Source: CAVVZJ01 sp963752755
GTDB taxonomy: Bacteria; Planctomycetota; Planctomycetia; Isosphaerales; Isosphaeraceae
Direction of reading: 5' to 3'
NCBI GenBank assembly: GCA_963752755.1
Contig: CAVVZJ010000011.1
Location: forward strand, 682,001-746,000
DNA length: 64,000 nucleotides
The notes under the pieces are model-generated. The model worked only from the letters and a program-made list of their open reading frames with translations. It did not search any database and had not been told where the DNA came from. Of the stretch, positions 29,061 to 39,474 are shown one piece after another (the stretch's first letter is position 1; each line of letters opens with the position of its first letter). A program made the translations under genes and the position numbers.

Positions 29061-30306
29061 CTAACCCCCCTGCTCTGCCCCCTTCAACACGACAAACGCG
29101 GCGAACTCGACGGCCATCGGCACGGGGACAGGCCGTCCGTCGGCCGTGCCGGTCTGCACCGGCTCGCCGAAGACGTCGCGCGGGTCGAGCAGGCGGTAGG
29201 ACTCGCCGGCCTTGAGAGATTCTCCGGCAGCGACTTCCACTTCTGGCCGTTTCTCCCCGTTGAGCACGGCCAGGTGGGCCCGCCGGCGATCGTACCGGTT
29301 GGGCCGGAGGATCACGCGCAACTCCTCCGGCCGAGGCTCGCCATCGGCCAGGACCAGGTTCCCCTCGCGGTTGACGTGCTCGAACCTGTTGATCTTCAAG
29401 GCGGCGTTGACGATCAAGTTGTTGCGCACCTCGCAGTGGACGTTGCGGGGGGCCGAGTACCCGAGCTGCATCGGGACGCCGTACAGGATGTTGTCATGAA
29501 CGCGGATGCGGTGGCTCGGCTTGCCGCCGCCGATGAGGAACGTGTTGGCGTCGTAGGCGATGTTGCCGGCAACGAGGTCGTTGTTGACGTCGGCCCGCGA
29601 CGAGCGATAGGCGTGGAGAGAGTAGCCGAAGCCGTCGGTCAGGATGCCGTCGGCGATGGTCCTGGTGCCGTCGGCGTTCTGGGTGTCGATGGTGTGGCCG
29701 TGGCCGTGGTCGGTGCCCGCCCAGCCGTTGTCGTCGATCAGGCAGCCGTAGAGCTCACTGTCCTTGGAAGAGGTCCACCAGCTCACCCCCTGGCTGTTGT
29801 CGTGGATCACCAGGTTGATGAACTTGCAGCCCGTGCCGGTGTGGACGTTCAGCCCGCCCCAGGGCCGGTTGACGTTGCGATAGCTGGGATCGGGCGGAAC
29901 CGGCGCGGTGGGTCGGGGCTCGGAGACGGTGATCTCCAGGTCGCGGATCTCCACGAAGGTCGTCGGGGGGACGAGGTTCAGCCCGCCGTTGATGCTCGCC
30001 CGCGCCGGTTCGGGCACGGACGCGAATGGGGGACCCTTCCCGACCGACGAGCCGCACCTCGTAGCCCTGGACGCCGACCCTGGGGGTCGCGTGATACGTG
30101 CCTGGACCGATCCAGACCGTGTCCCCCGGCCGGACCTCGGGGCGACCTCCTCCCAGGGTGGAGGCGATGTCGCAGAGAGCCTCCGAGGTCCCCGGCCAGT
30201 CGGGTTCACCTCGAGGCGTGAGGTACCATTCGGCGGATCGGGCCGGGGACGCGGGCGACGCCAGGGCCAGCACGACCGTCAGGGCTCCGACCCTGGGTTT
30301 CTTCAT
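29061..30306 (-). pseudogene. Secreted parallel beta-helix protein, one frame break near 30030
   Basis: Start ATG 30306 gives a signal peptide (MKKPRVGALTVVLALASPAS, cleavage after ARSA). PGDTVWIGPGTYHATPRVG and EGSPIRVRA then begin a pectate-lyase/Pel-like right-handed beta-helix. After a one-base break near 30030 the helix repeats continue: FVEIRDLEITV, CKFINLVIHDNSQGVSWW, SELYGCLIDDNGW, RIRVHDNILYGV, CEVRNNLIVNAALKINRF, to a C-terminal beta domain ending KGAEQGG. It probably binds or cleaves polysaccharide outside the cell; no catalytic set was identified. The break may be real or an indel error. Confidence 0.75.
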
Positions 30307-30454
30307 CGTCGTCTGCCTCTGCAATCGGAAGTGGCTGCCGGCGTCCTCAAGTCCGGTCCCAGCCGGTCCCCGCATCGGGCCCGGGACGTCGAACGGAGCG
30401 GTCCGCCCGCGAAAGGGAGGCCCGGGGGCGAGATCGCGGTTTCTCGGCCGTCTG

Positions 30455-30475
30455 CCTGTCTATCCGGTAGACAGG
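30455..30475. promoter_or_regulatory. Palindrome P1, parS-like
   Basis: CCTGTCTA and TAGACAGG arms around a 5-bp centre TCCGG. This is the longest of three copies upstream of parA. Confidence 0.7.
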
Positions 30476-30638
30476 CTCCACCGGCCGGACCCTTCAACCC
30501 CGCGCGAACCCCGGCACCACGTCGCGGGTCGGGAGCGAAGACCTCGACCGGGGCCGTGTCCCGGCGTCTGCCGGGAGCCAGGCTGGCGCGGACTCAGGGG
30601 ATGCAAGGGGACACCTTTTCCCGAACCGGTGGAGCCCG

Positions 30639-30657
30639 CTGTCTACCCGTTAGACAG
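30639..30657. promoter_or_regulatory. Palindrome P2, parS-like
   Basis: CTGTCTA-CCCGT-TAGACAG, with the same arms and 5-bp centre as P1. Confidence 0.7.
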
Positions 30658-30673
30658 GAGAGCCCAACCCCCG

Positions 30674-30691
30674 CTGTCTAGCGGTTAGACA
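30674..30691. promoter_or_regulatory. Palindrome P3, parS-like
   Basis: CTGTCTA-GCGGT-TAGACA, 35 bp after P2 and 89 bp before the parA start. The rest of 30307-30779 contains no gene. Confidence 0.7.
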
Positions 30692-30779
30692 TCCCGGCGG
30701 GCATCCGCGCTCAGGCTCAATACCCGGACCCCGACGGGCCGATATCCTCCGACAGATCCCTTCTCTGGAGGACCTCATC

Positions 30780-31593
30780 ATGGCCATCGTCAGCGCCGCA
30801 AACCTCAAGGGCGGCGTGGGAAAGACCAGCACCGTCGTGCACGTGGCGGGCACACTGGCCCAGCTCGGCAAGCGAGTCCTGATCGTCGACAACGACCCGC
30901 AGGCCAGCGCCACCGCCGGCTTTCTGGGAGCCCAGGCGGCGCGTCATCTCGATCCGTCGACGACGATCGCCGCCATCCATGCCGGTGAAGATCCGTTCCC
31001 CGAGCGGGTGATCCGGCCGGCCGGCTTCGATCGGATCGAGCTGCTGCCCGGCTCCCGCTTCGCCGCCGATTTCAACACTCCCGCGGCCCACAAGGCGCCC
31101 TACGAGGAGCAGATCCGGCTCCGCGACTTCCTGGCCGGCGTCCGCGACCGCTACGACCTCGTTCTGATCGACAATCCGCCGAACCTGCACCTGGCGACCT
31201 GGTCCTCCCTGGCCGCCAGCGATTATTACCTCGTGCCCGTCCAGCCCGAGGACTTCGGCAGCCAGGGCACCGTGGACGTCGTCGAGAGCGCTGACAGGGT
31301 CCGCGCGGATCAACCCGAAGCTGGCCCTGCTCGGCTTCGTCATCACGATGTATTCGAGCCGCCGGGCCGTGCATCGGCTCTACGAGGAGCAGCTTCGGAC
31401 CTCCTATGGCGAGCTGGTCTTCACAGCGGCCGTCCCTGAGTCGATCGACTACATCGAGGCCATCGCGGCACGACGACCCGTCGCATTCCACAAGGCGCGC
31501 GGGGCCGCGGCCAAGGCGATCCGCGCGGTCGTCGAGGAATTGCTTGCGCGGATGGACCGGTCCGAAGCCGACGGGGCAGGGGAGGCCGCCTGA
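30780..31593 (+). pseudogene. parA: ParA-type partition ATPase, one frame break near 31300
   Basis: Start ATG 30780 after CTGGAGG. The N-terminus has the deviant Walker A KGGVGKTS (residues 10-17), then LIVDNDPQASATAGFLG (Walker A') and YDLVLIDNPPNLH (Walker B). At about 31300 the frame is lost by one base; the conserved tail RINPKLALLGFVITMYSSRR and FTAAVPESIDYIEAIAARRP continues in the next frame to the stop at 31593. The rebuilt protein is about 270 residues, the normal size for ParA without an N-terminal DNA-binding domain. It is followed one base later by parB. The three palindromes upstream are probable partner sites. Confidence 0.85.
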
Positions 31594-31594
31594 G

Positions 31595-32512
31595 ATGAAA
31601 AAGCTCGAGGAGCTCCGACGCTCGATGGGTGCCAACGCGGCCGACAGCCTGGCCCGTGGCCCGGCCCAGGCCGGCGAGCCGGAACGGGCCATGGAAGTGC
31701 CCGAGCGGCTCCTGGGGCTGGTCAAGAGCCGCAATGCCGCGGAGATCGCGCTGGACCGGATCATCCCGGACCCGGATCAGCCGCGTGAGGCCTTCGAGGA
31801 GGAGTCCATCGACCGGCTGGCCGGCTCGCTCAAGTCCCGGGGCGTGCTGCAGCCGTTGCGCGTCCGGTGGAGCGAGGAACAGTCCCGTTACGTGCTGATC
31901 GCTGGCGAGCGGCGCTGGCGGGCTGCCTCCCGGGCGGGCCTGTCCGCCGTGCCCTGCGTCATCCACGAGAGTGCGATCGATCCCAGTGAGCTCCTGGCCC
32001 TTCAGCTGGTCGAGAACTGCCTGCGCGAGGATCTCCAGCCGATCGAGCAGGCCAGGGGGTTCCGCAAGCTGATGGACGCCCAGGATTGGTCGGCGCGTGA
32101 GCTGGCCCGGGAACTCAGCCTGCCGCCGTCGACGGTGGCCCGGGCGCTCGAATTGCTGGACCTGCCCGCGCCGGTCCAGAGCCTCGTCGATCGGGGTGAT
32201 CTGGCGCCCTCGGCAGCGTGCGAGGTCGGCCGGCTGGAGCGGCCCGAGGAACAGGTCGCGCTGGCGGAGCAGGCCGTGGCCGAGAAGCTGACCCGCGACC
32301 AGGTCGTCGCGGCCGTGAAGTCCCGGAAAGTGGGACGGAAGGCTCCGACGCGCGGTACCAGGGAGGAGATCCGCCTGGACGACGGTTTCCGGATCACCGT
32401 CACGGGCGAGGGAGCCGACGGGGGCCGCGGCGTGCTCATCGAGGTCCTGCGGCGGGCGATCCGTAAGCTCCAGGCCGAGGAGCGCGCCGCCCAGAAGGAC
32501 GAGGCCGCCTAA
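31595..32512 (+). CDS. parB: ParB-type partition protein
   Basis: A 305-residue DNA-binding partner of ParA. From ATG 31595 it has a short N-terminal ParA-contact region, then the ParB/Srx CTPase domain with IIPDPDQPREAF, LAGSLKSRGVLQPLRVR and LIAGERRWRAASRAGL (box II). The helix-turn-helix RELARELSLPPSTVARALEL and a C-terminal basic/acidic dimerisation segment follow. LVENCLREDLQPIEQARGF is also characteristic. The start overlaps nothing but sits one base after the parA stop, so coupling is likely. This is a complete gene. Confidence 0.9.
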   Translation: MKKLEELRRSMGANAADSLARGPAQAGEPERAMEVPERLLGLVKSRNAAEIALDRIIPDPDQPREAFEEESIDRLAGSLKSRGVLQPLRVRWSEEQSRYVLIAGERRWRAASRAGLSAVPCVIHESAIDPSELLALQLVENCLREDLQPIEQARGFRKLMDAQDWSARELARELSLPPSTVARALELLDLPAPVQSLVDRGDLAPSAACEVGRLERPEEQVALAEQAVAEKLTRDQVVAAVKSRKVGRKAPTRGTREEIRLDDGFRITVTGEGADGGRGVLIEVLRRAIRKLQAEERAAQKDEAA

Positions 32513-32823
32513 CCGCAATTCTCACCAGGTACCTCGGATTCGGGTTCGCCGGGTCATTGGGTCCGTGATTCTTCGATCGTCGGTGATCGAGGGATGGGAG
32601 TCCGCCTCTCCGATTCACCCCAGGGCACGGTCGTGCCGTGCCGGTGGCGGTGCTCCAGGCCAGCGGAGGGCCGACCGACGCTTGCGGGAGACCATTGCCG
32701 GACACACCGACCGGCCGCTATCGTTGAGAACCCACTTGCGGTTAAACAAGCGAGGAAGCGGGCGGTTCGGTCGCCGACGAGCGCGGGCCATCGGTCCCGA
32801 GGCAAGGTTTCATCTCCTCCGGA
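32513..32823. other. 310-bp gap between parB and the GH97 gene
   Basis: Tail-to-tail region. No supported gene and no strong terminator hairpin was found by eye. Confidence 0.4.
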
Positions 32824-34833
32824 TCACGGGTTCACGGGCGAGAGGCGGATCAGGAGGCCGCCCGCCGACGCGACGGGGACGCGGAGGACATCCGCAGCGG
32901 CGACGTCCTCCGAGAGCTGGGCGAGGCGGCATGCGGATTGCGGATCGTCGCGATAGGTCTCCGCCCGGAACCGTCCGGCCCCGAGGAAGTCCAGCGCGAC
33001 CGCAAACATTCGGGGCTCTCGTCCGCCCATCGCGCCGACCCACCACTCGGCACCGTGCCGCCGAGCCATGACGACGGACTCCCCGACGTGGCCCTCCAGG
33101 CAGATCGTCTCGTCCCAGGTCGCCGGGATCGCCGCCAGCACGGTCAGCGCCGGGTGGCCTCGATACGCGGACGGGTAGTCGGCCACCATCGGCAGATGGT
33201 TCTGGAAGACGACGTAGGAGGCGAGCATCCGGCAGGGCGTCCCGATGACGAGCGGTGCCTCGTAGCGGGGGCGGAACGCGTCCGGCGGCACGCCGCGCAA
33301 CGAGCCCTGGTGGAAGTCGAGCGGGCCGGCGAGCATCCGCGTGAACGGCACCGTCAGCTCGTGGTCGGGAGTGACGCCCCGCTCGTCCCACTTGTCATAT
33401 TCCAGGTTCAACACGGCCTCACTCGTGAGCAGGTTGGGATATGTCCGCTCCAACCCCGTCGGAGCCGAGACGCCGTGGAGCGTGACGGTCAAGCGGTTCT
33501 CGGCCGCCTTCTCCAGCGCCCGGCGGAGGAAGTTAACCATCACCTGGTCGTCGCGGTCCATGAAGTCGAGCATCACCCCCTCGACGCTCCACTCGCGGTA
33601 CAGGGGGAACGCCCGGTCCATGTGGGCCTCGGCCGCTTGCCAGTTCATCCAGAGGCGGATCTTGACCCCCTTCGAGGCGGCGTAGCGGAGCACCTCGCGG
33701 AGGTCGAGGCCCTCGACCCCCTTGGTGATGTCGGCCCCCCGGTACGGCACGATCGGGCCACCGTACCACGCGGTATCCCCCTTGCCGTCGAGCGAGTGAT
33801 ACGGGATGCCGGCCTCGGCGCAGAAGTCGATGTAGTACTTGGCCGTCTCCGTGTTCAGGCCCATCGCGAAGGGGACCTTCTCCTCATAGAAGCCGTTCCA
33901 CCAGGGGAACGTCGTCTTCCCGGGTTGGATCCAGGAGGTGTCTTCCAGCGCGCAGGGTGCATTGAGGTTGAGCCCGAGGTCCGACTCGACCAGCCGCTCC
34001 ACCTTCTCGGCGACCATGAGGACCCGCCAGGGCGATTGGTGCGGCAGGCCGGACCGGACGGCGACCTCCGGCTCGCCGGGCCGCGGGGCGAGCCGGGTCG
34101 CCAGGACGGCCCCGCCCCCGGCGTCACGCGCCAGGTACATCCCGGCGTAGTCGGTCAGGTTGGCCTCCGCCACCGCGAGCCAGCCGACTCCCGGTAGCTC
34201 GGCCAGCAGCGGCAGCCCGAGGAGCCAGCCCCGGGGGATCTCGGCCACGGCCCGCGTCTCGTAGCGGGCCTCGTGCGAGGTGTCATAGCCTTTCAGTGGC
34301 AGGGCATGAGCCACGGCATCATCGGGCAGGTGGAACCGGGTCCGCTCGCCAGCGATCGCGAGTCCCTCCCACCCCTCCTGGGCGGGGAAGCGATAACGCA
34401 AGGCGGCCCCATCGTCATAGGCGCGGACGACCACCTCCCAGCGACGTGCCGGGGAACGCCGCTCGCGCAGGCTGACGACCGTCTCCTCGCAGTGGTTGAC
34501 CACCCGGCTGCGCTTGCCCGGATGCTGGGTATAGGTCTCGTGGAGGGTCCGCGTCCGAACACCCTCGATCGCCGAATCGTTCCCCAGGCTCGACCCGTCG
34601 GCCAGGTCCACGCCCAGCCGCGACGCCAGGACGACGGGGCGGCCCCGATAGGAGACGGAATAGGCGGGCGCGGGCCTCTCCGCGCCGACATGGGCCAGGG
34701 AAATTTCCACGCGGATCTGCCCGTGGGGCGCGGTCGCTGCGGCAGGCGACGGCGAGTCCCGACCATGGCAAGGCCCGGAGATGGTGACGACGGACCAGAA
34801 CCCGCAGGCCAACGGCAAGAGGTAGCGTCGCAT
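32824..34833 (-). CDS. Glycoside hydrolase family 97, secreted
   Basis: A 669-residue alpha-glycosidase. ATG 34833 gives a signal peptide (MRRYLLPLACGFWSVVTISG); upstream in-frame sequence is low-complexity and is not used. The N-terminal beta-sandwich (PAYSVSYRGRPVVLASRLGV) is followed by a TIM barrel: WIQPGKTTFPWWNGF, IPYHSLDGKGDTAWYGG, RLWMNWQA, VEGVMLDFMDRDDQ, TVTLHGVSAPTGLERTYPN and LLTSEAVLNLEYDKW. The MLDFMDRDDQ segment would place the nucleophile Asp of the retaining (alpha-galactosidase-like) subgroup. The C-terminus ends LRVPVASAGGLLIRLSP. It probably works in the periplasm or on the surface on alpha-linked sugars; substrate is not determined. Confidence 0.88.
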   Translation of the reverse strand: MRRYLLPLACGFWSVVTISGPCHGRDSPSPAAATAPHGQIRVEISLAHVGAERPAPAYSVSYRGRPVVLASRLGVDLADGSSLGNDSAIEGVRTRTLHETYTQHPGKRSRVVNHCEETVVSLRERRSPARRWEVVVRAYDDGAALRYRFPAQEGWEGLAIAGERTRFHLPDDAVAHALPLKGYDTSHEARYETRAVAEIPRGWLLGLPLLAELPGVGWLAVAEANLTDYAGMYLARDAGGGAVLATRLAPRPGEPEVAVRSGLPHQSPWRVLMVAEKVERLVESDLGLNLNAPCALEDTSWIQPGKTTFPWWNGFYEEKVPFAMGLNTETAKYYIDFCAEAGIPYHSLDGKGDTAWYGGPIVPYRGADITKGVEGLDLREVLRYAASKGVKIRLWMNWQAAEAHMDRAFPLYREWSVEGVMLDFMDRDDQVMVNFLRRALEKAAENRLTVTLHGVSAPTGLERTYPNLLTSEAVLNLEYDKWDERGVTPDHELTVPFTRMLAGPLDFHQGSLRGVPPDAFRPRYEAPLVIGTPCRMLASYVVFQNHLPMVADYPSAYRGHPALTVLAAIPATWDETICLEGHVGESVVMARRHGAEWWVGAMGGREPRMFAVALDFLGAGRFRAETYRDDPQSACRLAQLSEDVAAADVLRVPVASAGGLLIRLSPVNP

Positions 34834-35104
34834 CCTGGGCCTCCTCACTCGCGAGATTGCCCGGCCGCCAGATCCCCCGGGCTGACCCCGGCGGGGCCCG
34901 GTCCGCTTCCTCGAGCCCGACCGGGAGCCTCCCATGATACCGTCTTCTGGCGCGCGGTGATGGACGACAGCCGAGCTCCTCGCGGTCGCGGTCGGCTTGC
35001 CCCGGGGAGGGCTGGTCCGGGATGGAGCCGTCGACGGCGCGAGTGTCCTCTCGGTTGGAGACCGCCGCCGGGGGCGGCGACAGGCGGATTCGGTGATGTT
35101 CCCG
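34834..35104. other. Upstream region of the GH97 gene
   Basis: About 270 bp without a supported gene. It would carry the GH97 promoter, but no clear boxes are visible. Confidence 0.35.
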
Positions 35105-35420
35105 TCAGTGTGCCTTGCGAAGTAGCCGCTCGAAGAAGCGCCGCGCCTCACGATGCGGACGCAGCACCGCCGCCTTCCGCGCGGGGTCATCAAGCTTTCC
35201 TTGCGGTTCCGTCCGTCTGCAGCGCCGCGATCCGCGCGTCGATCCCGCGGAGGAAGAAGGCAACGTCGTCGCGGTGGACCGTCTCGCGGCTGTCAACGAC
35301 CTCGACGTAGAACGGGGCCGTGCTCGCGAACCGGAATGTCTCGGGGACCGCGGCGAAGGCACGGACGAAGGAGCACGATCGTCAGGTCGCCGCAGACACC
35401 ACGCATGGTCACACCCCGCG
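35105..35420 (-). pseudogene. C-terminal fragment of an unidentified secreted/metallohydrolase-like protein
   Basis: The pieces, in different frames, are RGVCGDLTIVL, then ETFRFASTAPFYVEVVDSRE and VHRDDVAFFLRGIDARIAAL, then KLDDPARKAAVLRPHREARR to a stop at 35105. The last two resemble the C-terminal end of CehA/PHP-like planctomycete proteins (FRFASTAPFYVEV...DVAFFL.WID). At least two frame breaks are present and no catalytic domain is left. Identification is tentative. Confidence 0.4.
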
Positions 35421-35645
35421 CTCCCGTTCAACGGCCGGTCCTTGACGCCCGGCGTATTGCCCAGCACGACGAAACCCGGCGGTTTCCGATTCTCGCTCCC
35501 CAGGCTCTGGGAGACCCAGGCGCCCGCGGTCGGCCGCGAACTCGTGGGCGAGCCACTCCAGCAGATCCGGATGCGTGGGAGGCTCGCCGCGGACGCGGAA
35601 GTCGCCGACGGTGCGCACCGAGACCCACCCCGAAGAGGTCTTCAT
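35421..35645 (-). pseudogene. Fused DUF1553 and DUF1501 gene scraps
   Basis: From ATG 35645 the frame reads VRTVGDFRVRGEPPTHPDLL, then EWLAHEF, a hallmark segment of the DUF1553 domain in planctomycete cytochrome-type proteins. In the next frame it passes directly to QSLGSENRKPPGFVVLGNTP and GVKDRPLNGSAG, a hallmark of DUF1501 proteins. These two genes are normally neighbours in planctomycetes, so a deletion has joined them. The start overlaps the stop of the BlaR1-like gene. Confidence 0.6.
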
Positions 35646-38600
35646 GGGACGACCTTGAAGCCGTCTCGGCCGGTGAGAACGCCCTGGAGCGGGCCGCTGT
35701 CGAAGACAGCTTCCGTGTGGTAGGTGCCAGCCGTTGCGGTTGAGGGCACTCGGACCGAGTGCGTGCAGAAGGTGCCTCACTGGAAGCCGGAGCTGGCCCG
35801 GTCGAGGACCCGGCCGTCGGGGGCTTTCAGCAGGATCGACGCCGTTCGACCGTCGGACTGGCGCGAACCCGCGTGCCCCGTGGCGCAGTTCGCTCCGAGC
35901 GTCAGCCGCACCGAGCCCGTGCGGTCGTCGCGTGCGACGGCTTGGACGTGGAGGCCCCAAGGGTCTGTGGCGATCGTGGAGGAGGCGCCGTCGGCGCGGA
36001 TCGGCGTGCCGAGCGGGAGGCGTTCGGAGGCCGGGTCGAAGCGTCCGTCGCCGTCGAGATCGACCCAGCAGCGGTCGGCCCCGGCGTCGTCGAAGCCGCC
36101 GTCGGCGTCGCCGTCGACCAGGAGGACGCGACGGGGACGGCCGCCCAGATCGAGCCGGCCTTCCCGGCAGCCGCGGACTGCCCAGCGCGGGCCGCCGCCA
36201 AGCAGGCCGGGGCGGAGCCGTAGCGTGCGCCTCGACGTGCCCCCCGGCGCCATCGGCGATCCGCGGGGGGATCGCACGCTCGGAGCCGGGGGGCAGGTCG
36301 AGGCGCTCGGAACCGTCGAGGCGGCCGTTGCCGTTGGCGTCGAGCCAGGCCGATCGGCTCGTCGGGTGCCAGGCCAACGCCAGGGCCGACCCGGACGCCG
36401 GCCCGACGCGGGCCAGGCCGTAGTGAGTCCCCTCGGGCGGCGGCTCCTCCCACGCCAGCGGCCGGACCGGCGCCTCGCCCAGCTCGACGGGCCGGAACGT
36501 CACGACCGGCCGGCCATCGACCTCCGACCGATCGAGGAAGGTGAAGGCCGTGCCGTCCGCGACGACGAGCACGCTGGCGAGCGTCAGTGGTGAGCGGCTC
36601 CAGCACGCTCCGGACGCCGGCCATCTCGGTCTTCTCGCTGATGTAGTTGCGGACCCACCAGACGCCCACCTGCGCCCCCGCGATCGGCCGGCCCGAGCGG
36701 TCGGTCACCCGGCCCCGGACGTGGAAGACGAGCTCCGGCCAGATCCTCAGTTCCAGCGGCCCCCGGACCTCGCCCGGCCGGACGACCACGGCGCAGTCGG
36801 TCGTCGCCTCGCGGGTGCGTGCCCGGATCGACAGCGTGTCCTCGGGGTCGAGCTGCACCAGGCGGACGATCCCGTCCGGGCCGGTGCGGCGCGGGAGATC
36901 CTCGTTCGTGAAGCGCATCGTGTCCGGCCGCAGGAGATCGACCGTCGCGTCGGGCACCGCGGCGCCCCCGGCATCGACGACCCGAACCTTGAGGGTGACG
37001 GCACGTCGCAGTTCCAGGTCAGGCCAGGACCGATCCGCCCTGATCTCCAGCCGGGGGCCGGTGGTCCGCACCGTCGGGACGTACGCAATGAGGGGCGCTG
37101 CGTCTCCACCGTGACCGTCCCGGGCCGGACCTGCACCACGTAACGGCCGTCGACATCGGTGGTGGCGAGGTCGGACTGGTCGATGAAGAACCAACGCTCA
37201 TCAATATGATTCGCCGAGACGGCGAGGCCCGCGATCCCCGCGCCCGTCCCGGCATCCACGACCCGGTCCCAGATCTCGACGAGCCGCCGGACCGGCACCG
37301 TCACCCCGTCCACCCCGGCCCCGGCGCCGACGGTGACACCCTCGACCCGCTCGGCTTCCAGAAGCCTATCATATGAATATTGATACATTATCTGATACGT
37401 ACCTGGCGGCAGGCTGGTGGCCTCGACGGTACCGTCGGCGTGGACCGGGACCTTGCGGTTGACAACGACGGTGACTTCTTCCCGATCGCCTCCCTTCAGC
37501 AGGCTATTGAGGCTGATCGTCGCCTCGTCACCGATCTTCGGCGCGTCGGCGGGCAGGTCGAGCCGACCCCGGATCGTGCTGGCCCGCGTATCGATCGGGA
37601 TCGTCGGGGGCTCGCCATCGACCCAGGAGATCCGGACCGGCCCGAGCCCGCGGGCCTGGACCTTGACACCGATCCGGCAACCCTGGGGGATCTGTTCCAT
37701 CGTGAATCCGCCGTTCGCGTCGGTCTGCGCCCGGTAGCGGGCGGCGGACGGGGTGTCGAGCAGGATGTCGTCCGTCGCGTTGCTACCCGCGGTCCTGGGG
37801 AGGCCGAAGAATCGCGGCCGGACCGACGCCCCGGCGATCGGGGCTCCGGCGTGGTCCACGAGCCTGCCCCGGGCCGTGCCGATCGAGCGGAGGACGATCG
37901 CGAGCTCGCCCCCGTCCCGGAGCGGACCACGAACCGGAATCCAGCCCAGCCGCCCGTCGGACGCGAGGGTCATCACCCCGAAGACGGCCGGTTGCGTGCG
38001 ACCGTCCTCTGCGCCGCCGAACGAGGCGATCGCGAAGCGGCCCTCCGCGTCGGCGTCCGACTCGGCCAGCGCCCGGGGCTCGTCCCAGTCGCCGCCGATG
38101 ACCCGGACCCGGGACCCGGCCGCGGGCTGACCGTCGCGATCGAGCACGCGGCCCGTGAATCCCGCTCCTTGTCGTTGCCGTCGTCTCGCTGCTCGGGAGG
38201 GGGAGACTTCGGATCGTCGTCGGGCCGGCCCGTCGGTTCCTCCTCCGGTCGGGAAGGCTCCGGCGCCCTGGCCGGTGCCTCCTCGACGAGGGTGAACCCG
38301 AAGCCGCCGACGGCGATCACGAGCACGCTGACCGAGAGCAGGGCGGGCATAACGAGTCTCCGGGGCAGGGGGGGGCGAAAGACCTGGTGCTGCAGCGCCT
38401 CGATCCGTCGGCGGACCTCGCACGTACGGGACATCGCGAGACTGTGCGCCGGCGGCGGCCCGGCGGCGCGGAGGGCCAGGCGGGCGAGCGCGCGACTGTA
38501 CGATTGCACGTCGCCGAGCAGGTCGGCCGCGACTGAGTCCCAGACGGCGTCGCAGGCCGCCGCGTGCGCCCGGCGGACTCGCCAGACGAGGAGGTGGAAC

Positions 38601-39474
38601 CACAGCACGATCGCGACGAGGTGCAGGATCGTGTTCCAGGCCACGTCGCATCCGCGAGCGTGCGCCAGCTCGTGGGCCAGGATCGCCTGCAGTTCGGCCC
38701 GCTCCTCATCCCGGTAGGAGTCCAATGGCAAGAGGAGGGTCGCCCGCCTCAGCCCGGTCAGGCACGGCGAGCCGACCCGGTCGGAACCGACCACGCGCAC
38801 GCCCCGCACGCCGCCCAGGCGGCCTGCGATCCCGTCGCACTCGGCGACGGACCGCGCGCCCGATCGACGACCCGGGAGAGCAGCCAGGCGTCCCGGGCCA
38901 GCCGCAGCGACAGGACCGCCACCCCCGCCAGCCAGACCGCCAGGAGCCAGTGGTCTCGATTCGCTGGCGATTCCGGAGTGTTGGTCTCCAGGGCGGGTTG
39001 ATTTCGAGGGATCGAGGACGAACCGGCGGACGAGCGAGGCGCGGTCCTGGACCGTCGAGGAGACGCGATGCGAGGCGAGGCCGCGACGGCGGATTCCGCC
39101 TCGGGCCCCGGCCGCGTCGCGTCGATCGGGCTTCGCGTCTCGTCCTTGGGGACAATCCGCACACTCGGATTGGGCCTCGGGGCAGGGGAGGGCCTCTCCT
39201 CCATCCCGGGATCGACCGGAGACGGAATCGACTCGCCACGGGGCACCTTCCAGGAGAGGACGGGCGGGGCGGCCATTAGAACTAGGATCACCGCGAGCCC
39301 CACCTCCGACGATCGCCACAGGGCCACTCGCCAGCGCGGGTTCCCCTTCGCGAGCGCTGCATGAGCGATCCAGGCCAGGCCCAGAAATGTTGTGCACCGG
39401 CCGAGCAGGATCAGCCTCGGCGGGGCCTCGACAAGCCGGTCGGCGAGCCAGGAGAGGAGCCCGGTCCCGCTCAT
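35642..39474 (-). pseudogene. BlaR1-like M56 peptidase with carboxypeptidase-regulatory-like repeats, several frame breaks
   Basis: ATG 39474 overlaps the BlaI stop (ATGA). The N-terminus has membrane segments (WRVALWRSSEVGLAVILVLM; HWLLAVWLAGVAVLSLRL). After a break near 38830 comes the zinc-peptidase core LQAILAHELAHARGCDVAWN (HExxH) and LVAIVLWFHLLVWRVRRAH. A further break near 38180 leads to a long outer part of beta-sandwich repeats: GFTGRVLDRDGQPAAGSRVR, TARGRLVDHAGAPIAGASVR, HVRGRVTDRSGRPIAGAQVG. Near the end are Asp-rich loops such as LDANGNGRLDGSERL and VDLDGDGRFDPASERL that resemble Ca-binding motifs. Breaks near 37115 and 36600-36200 follow. Repaired, it would be about 1,270 residues: a sensor-protease whose ectodomain probably binds a surface ligand (inference). 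Confidence 0.72.
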
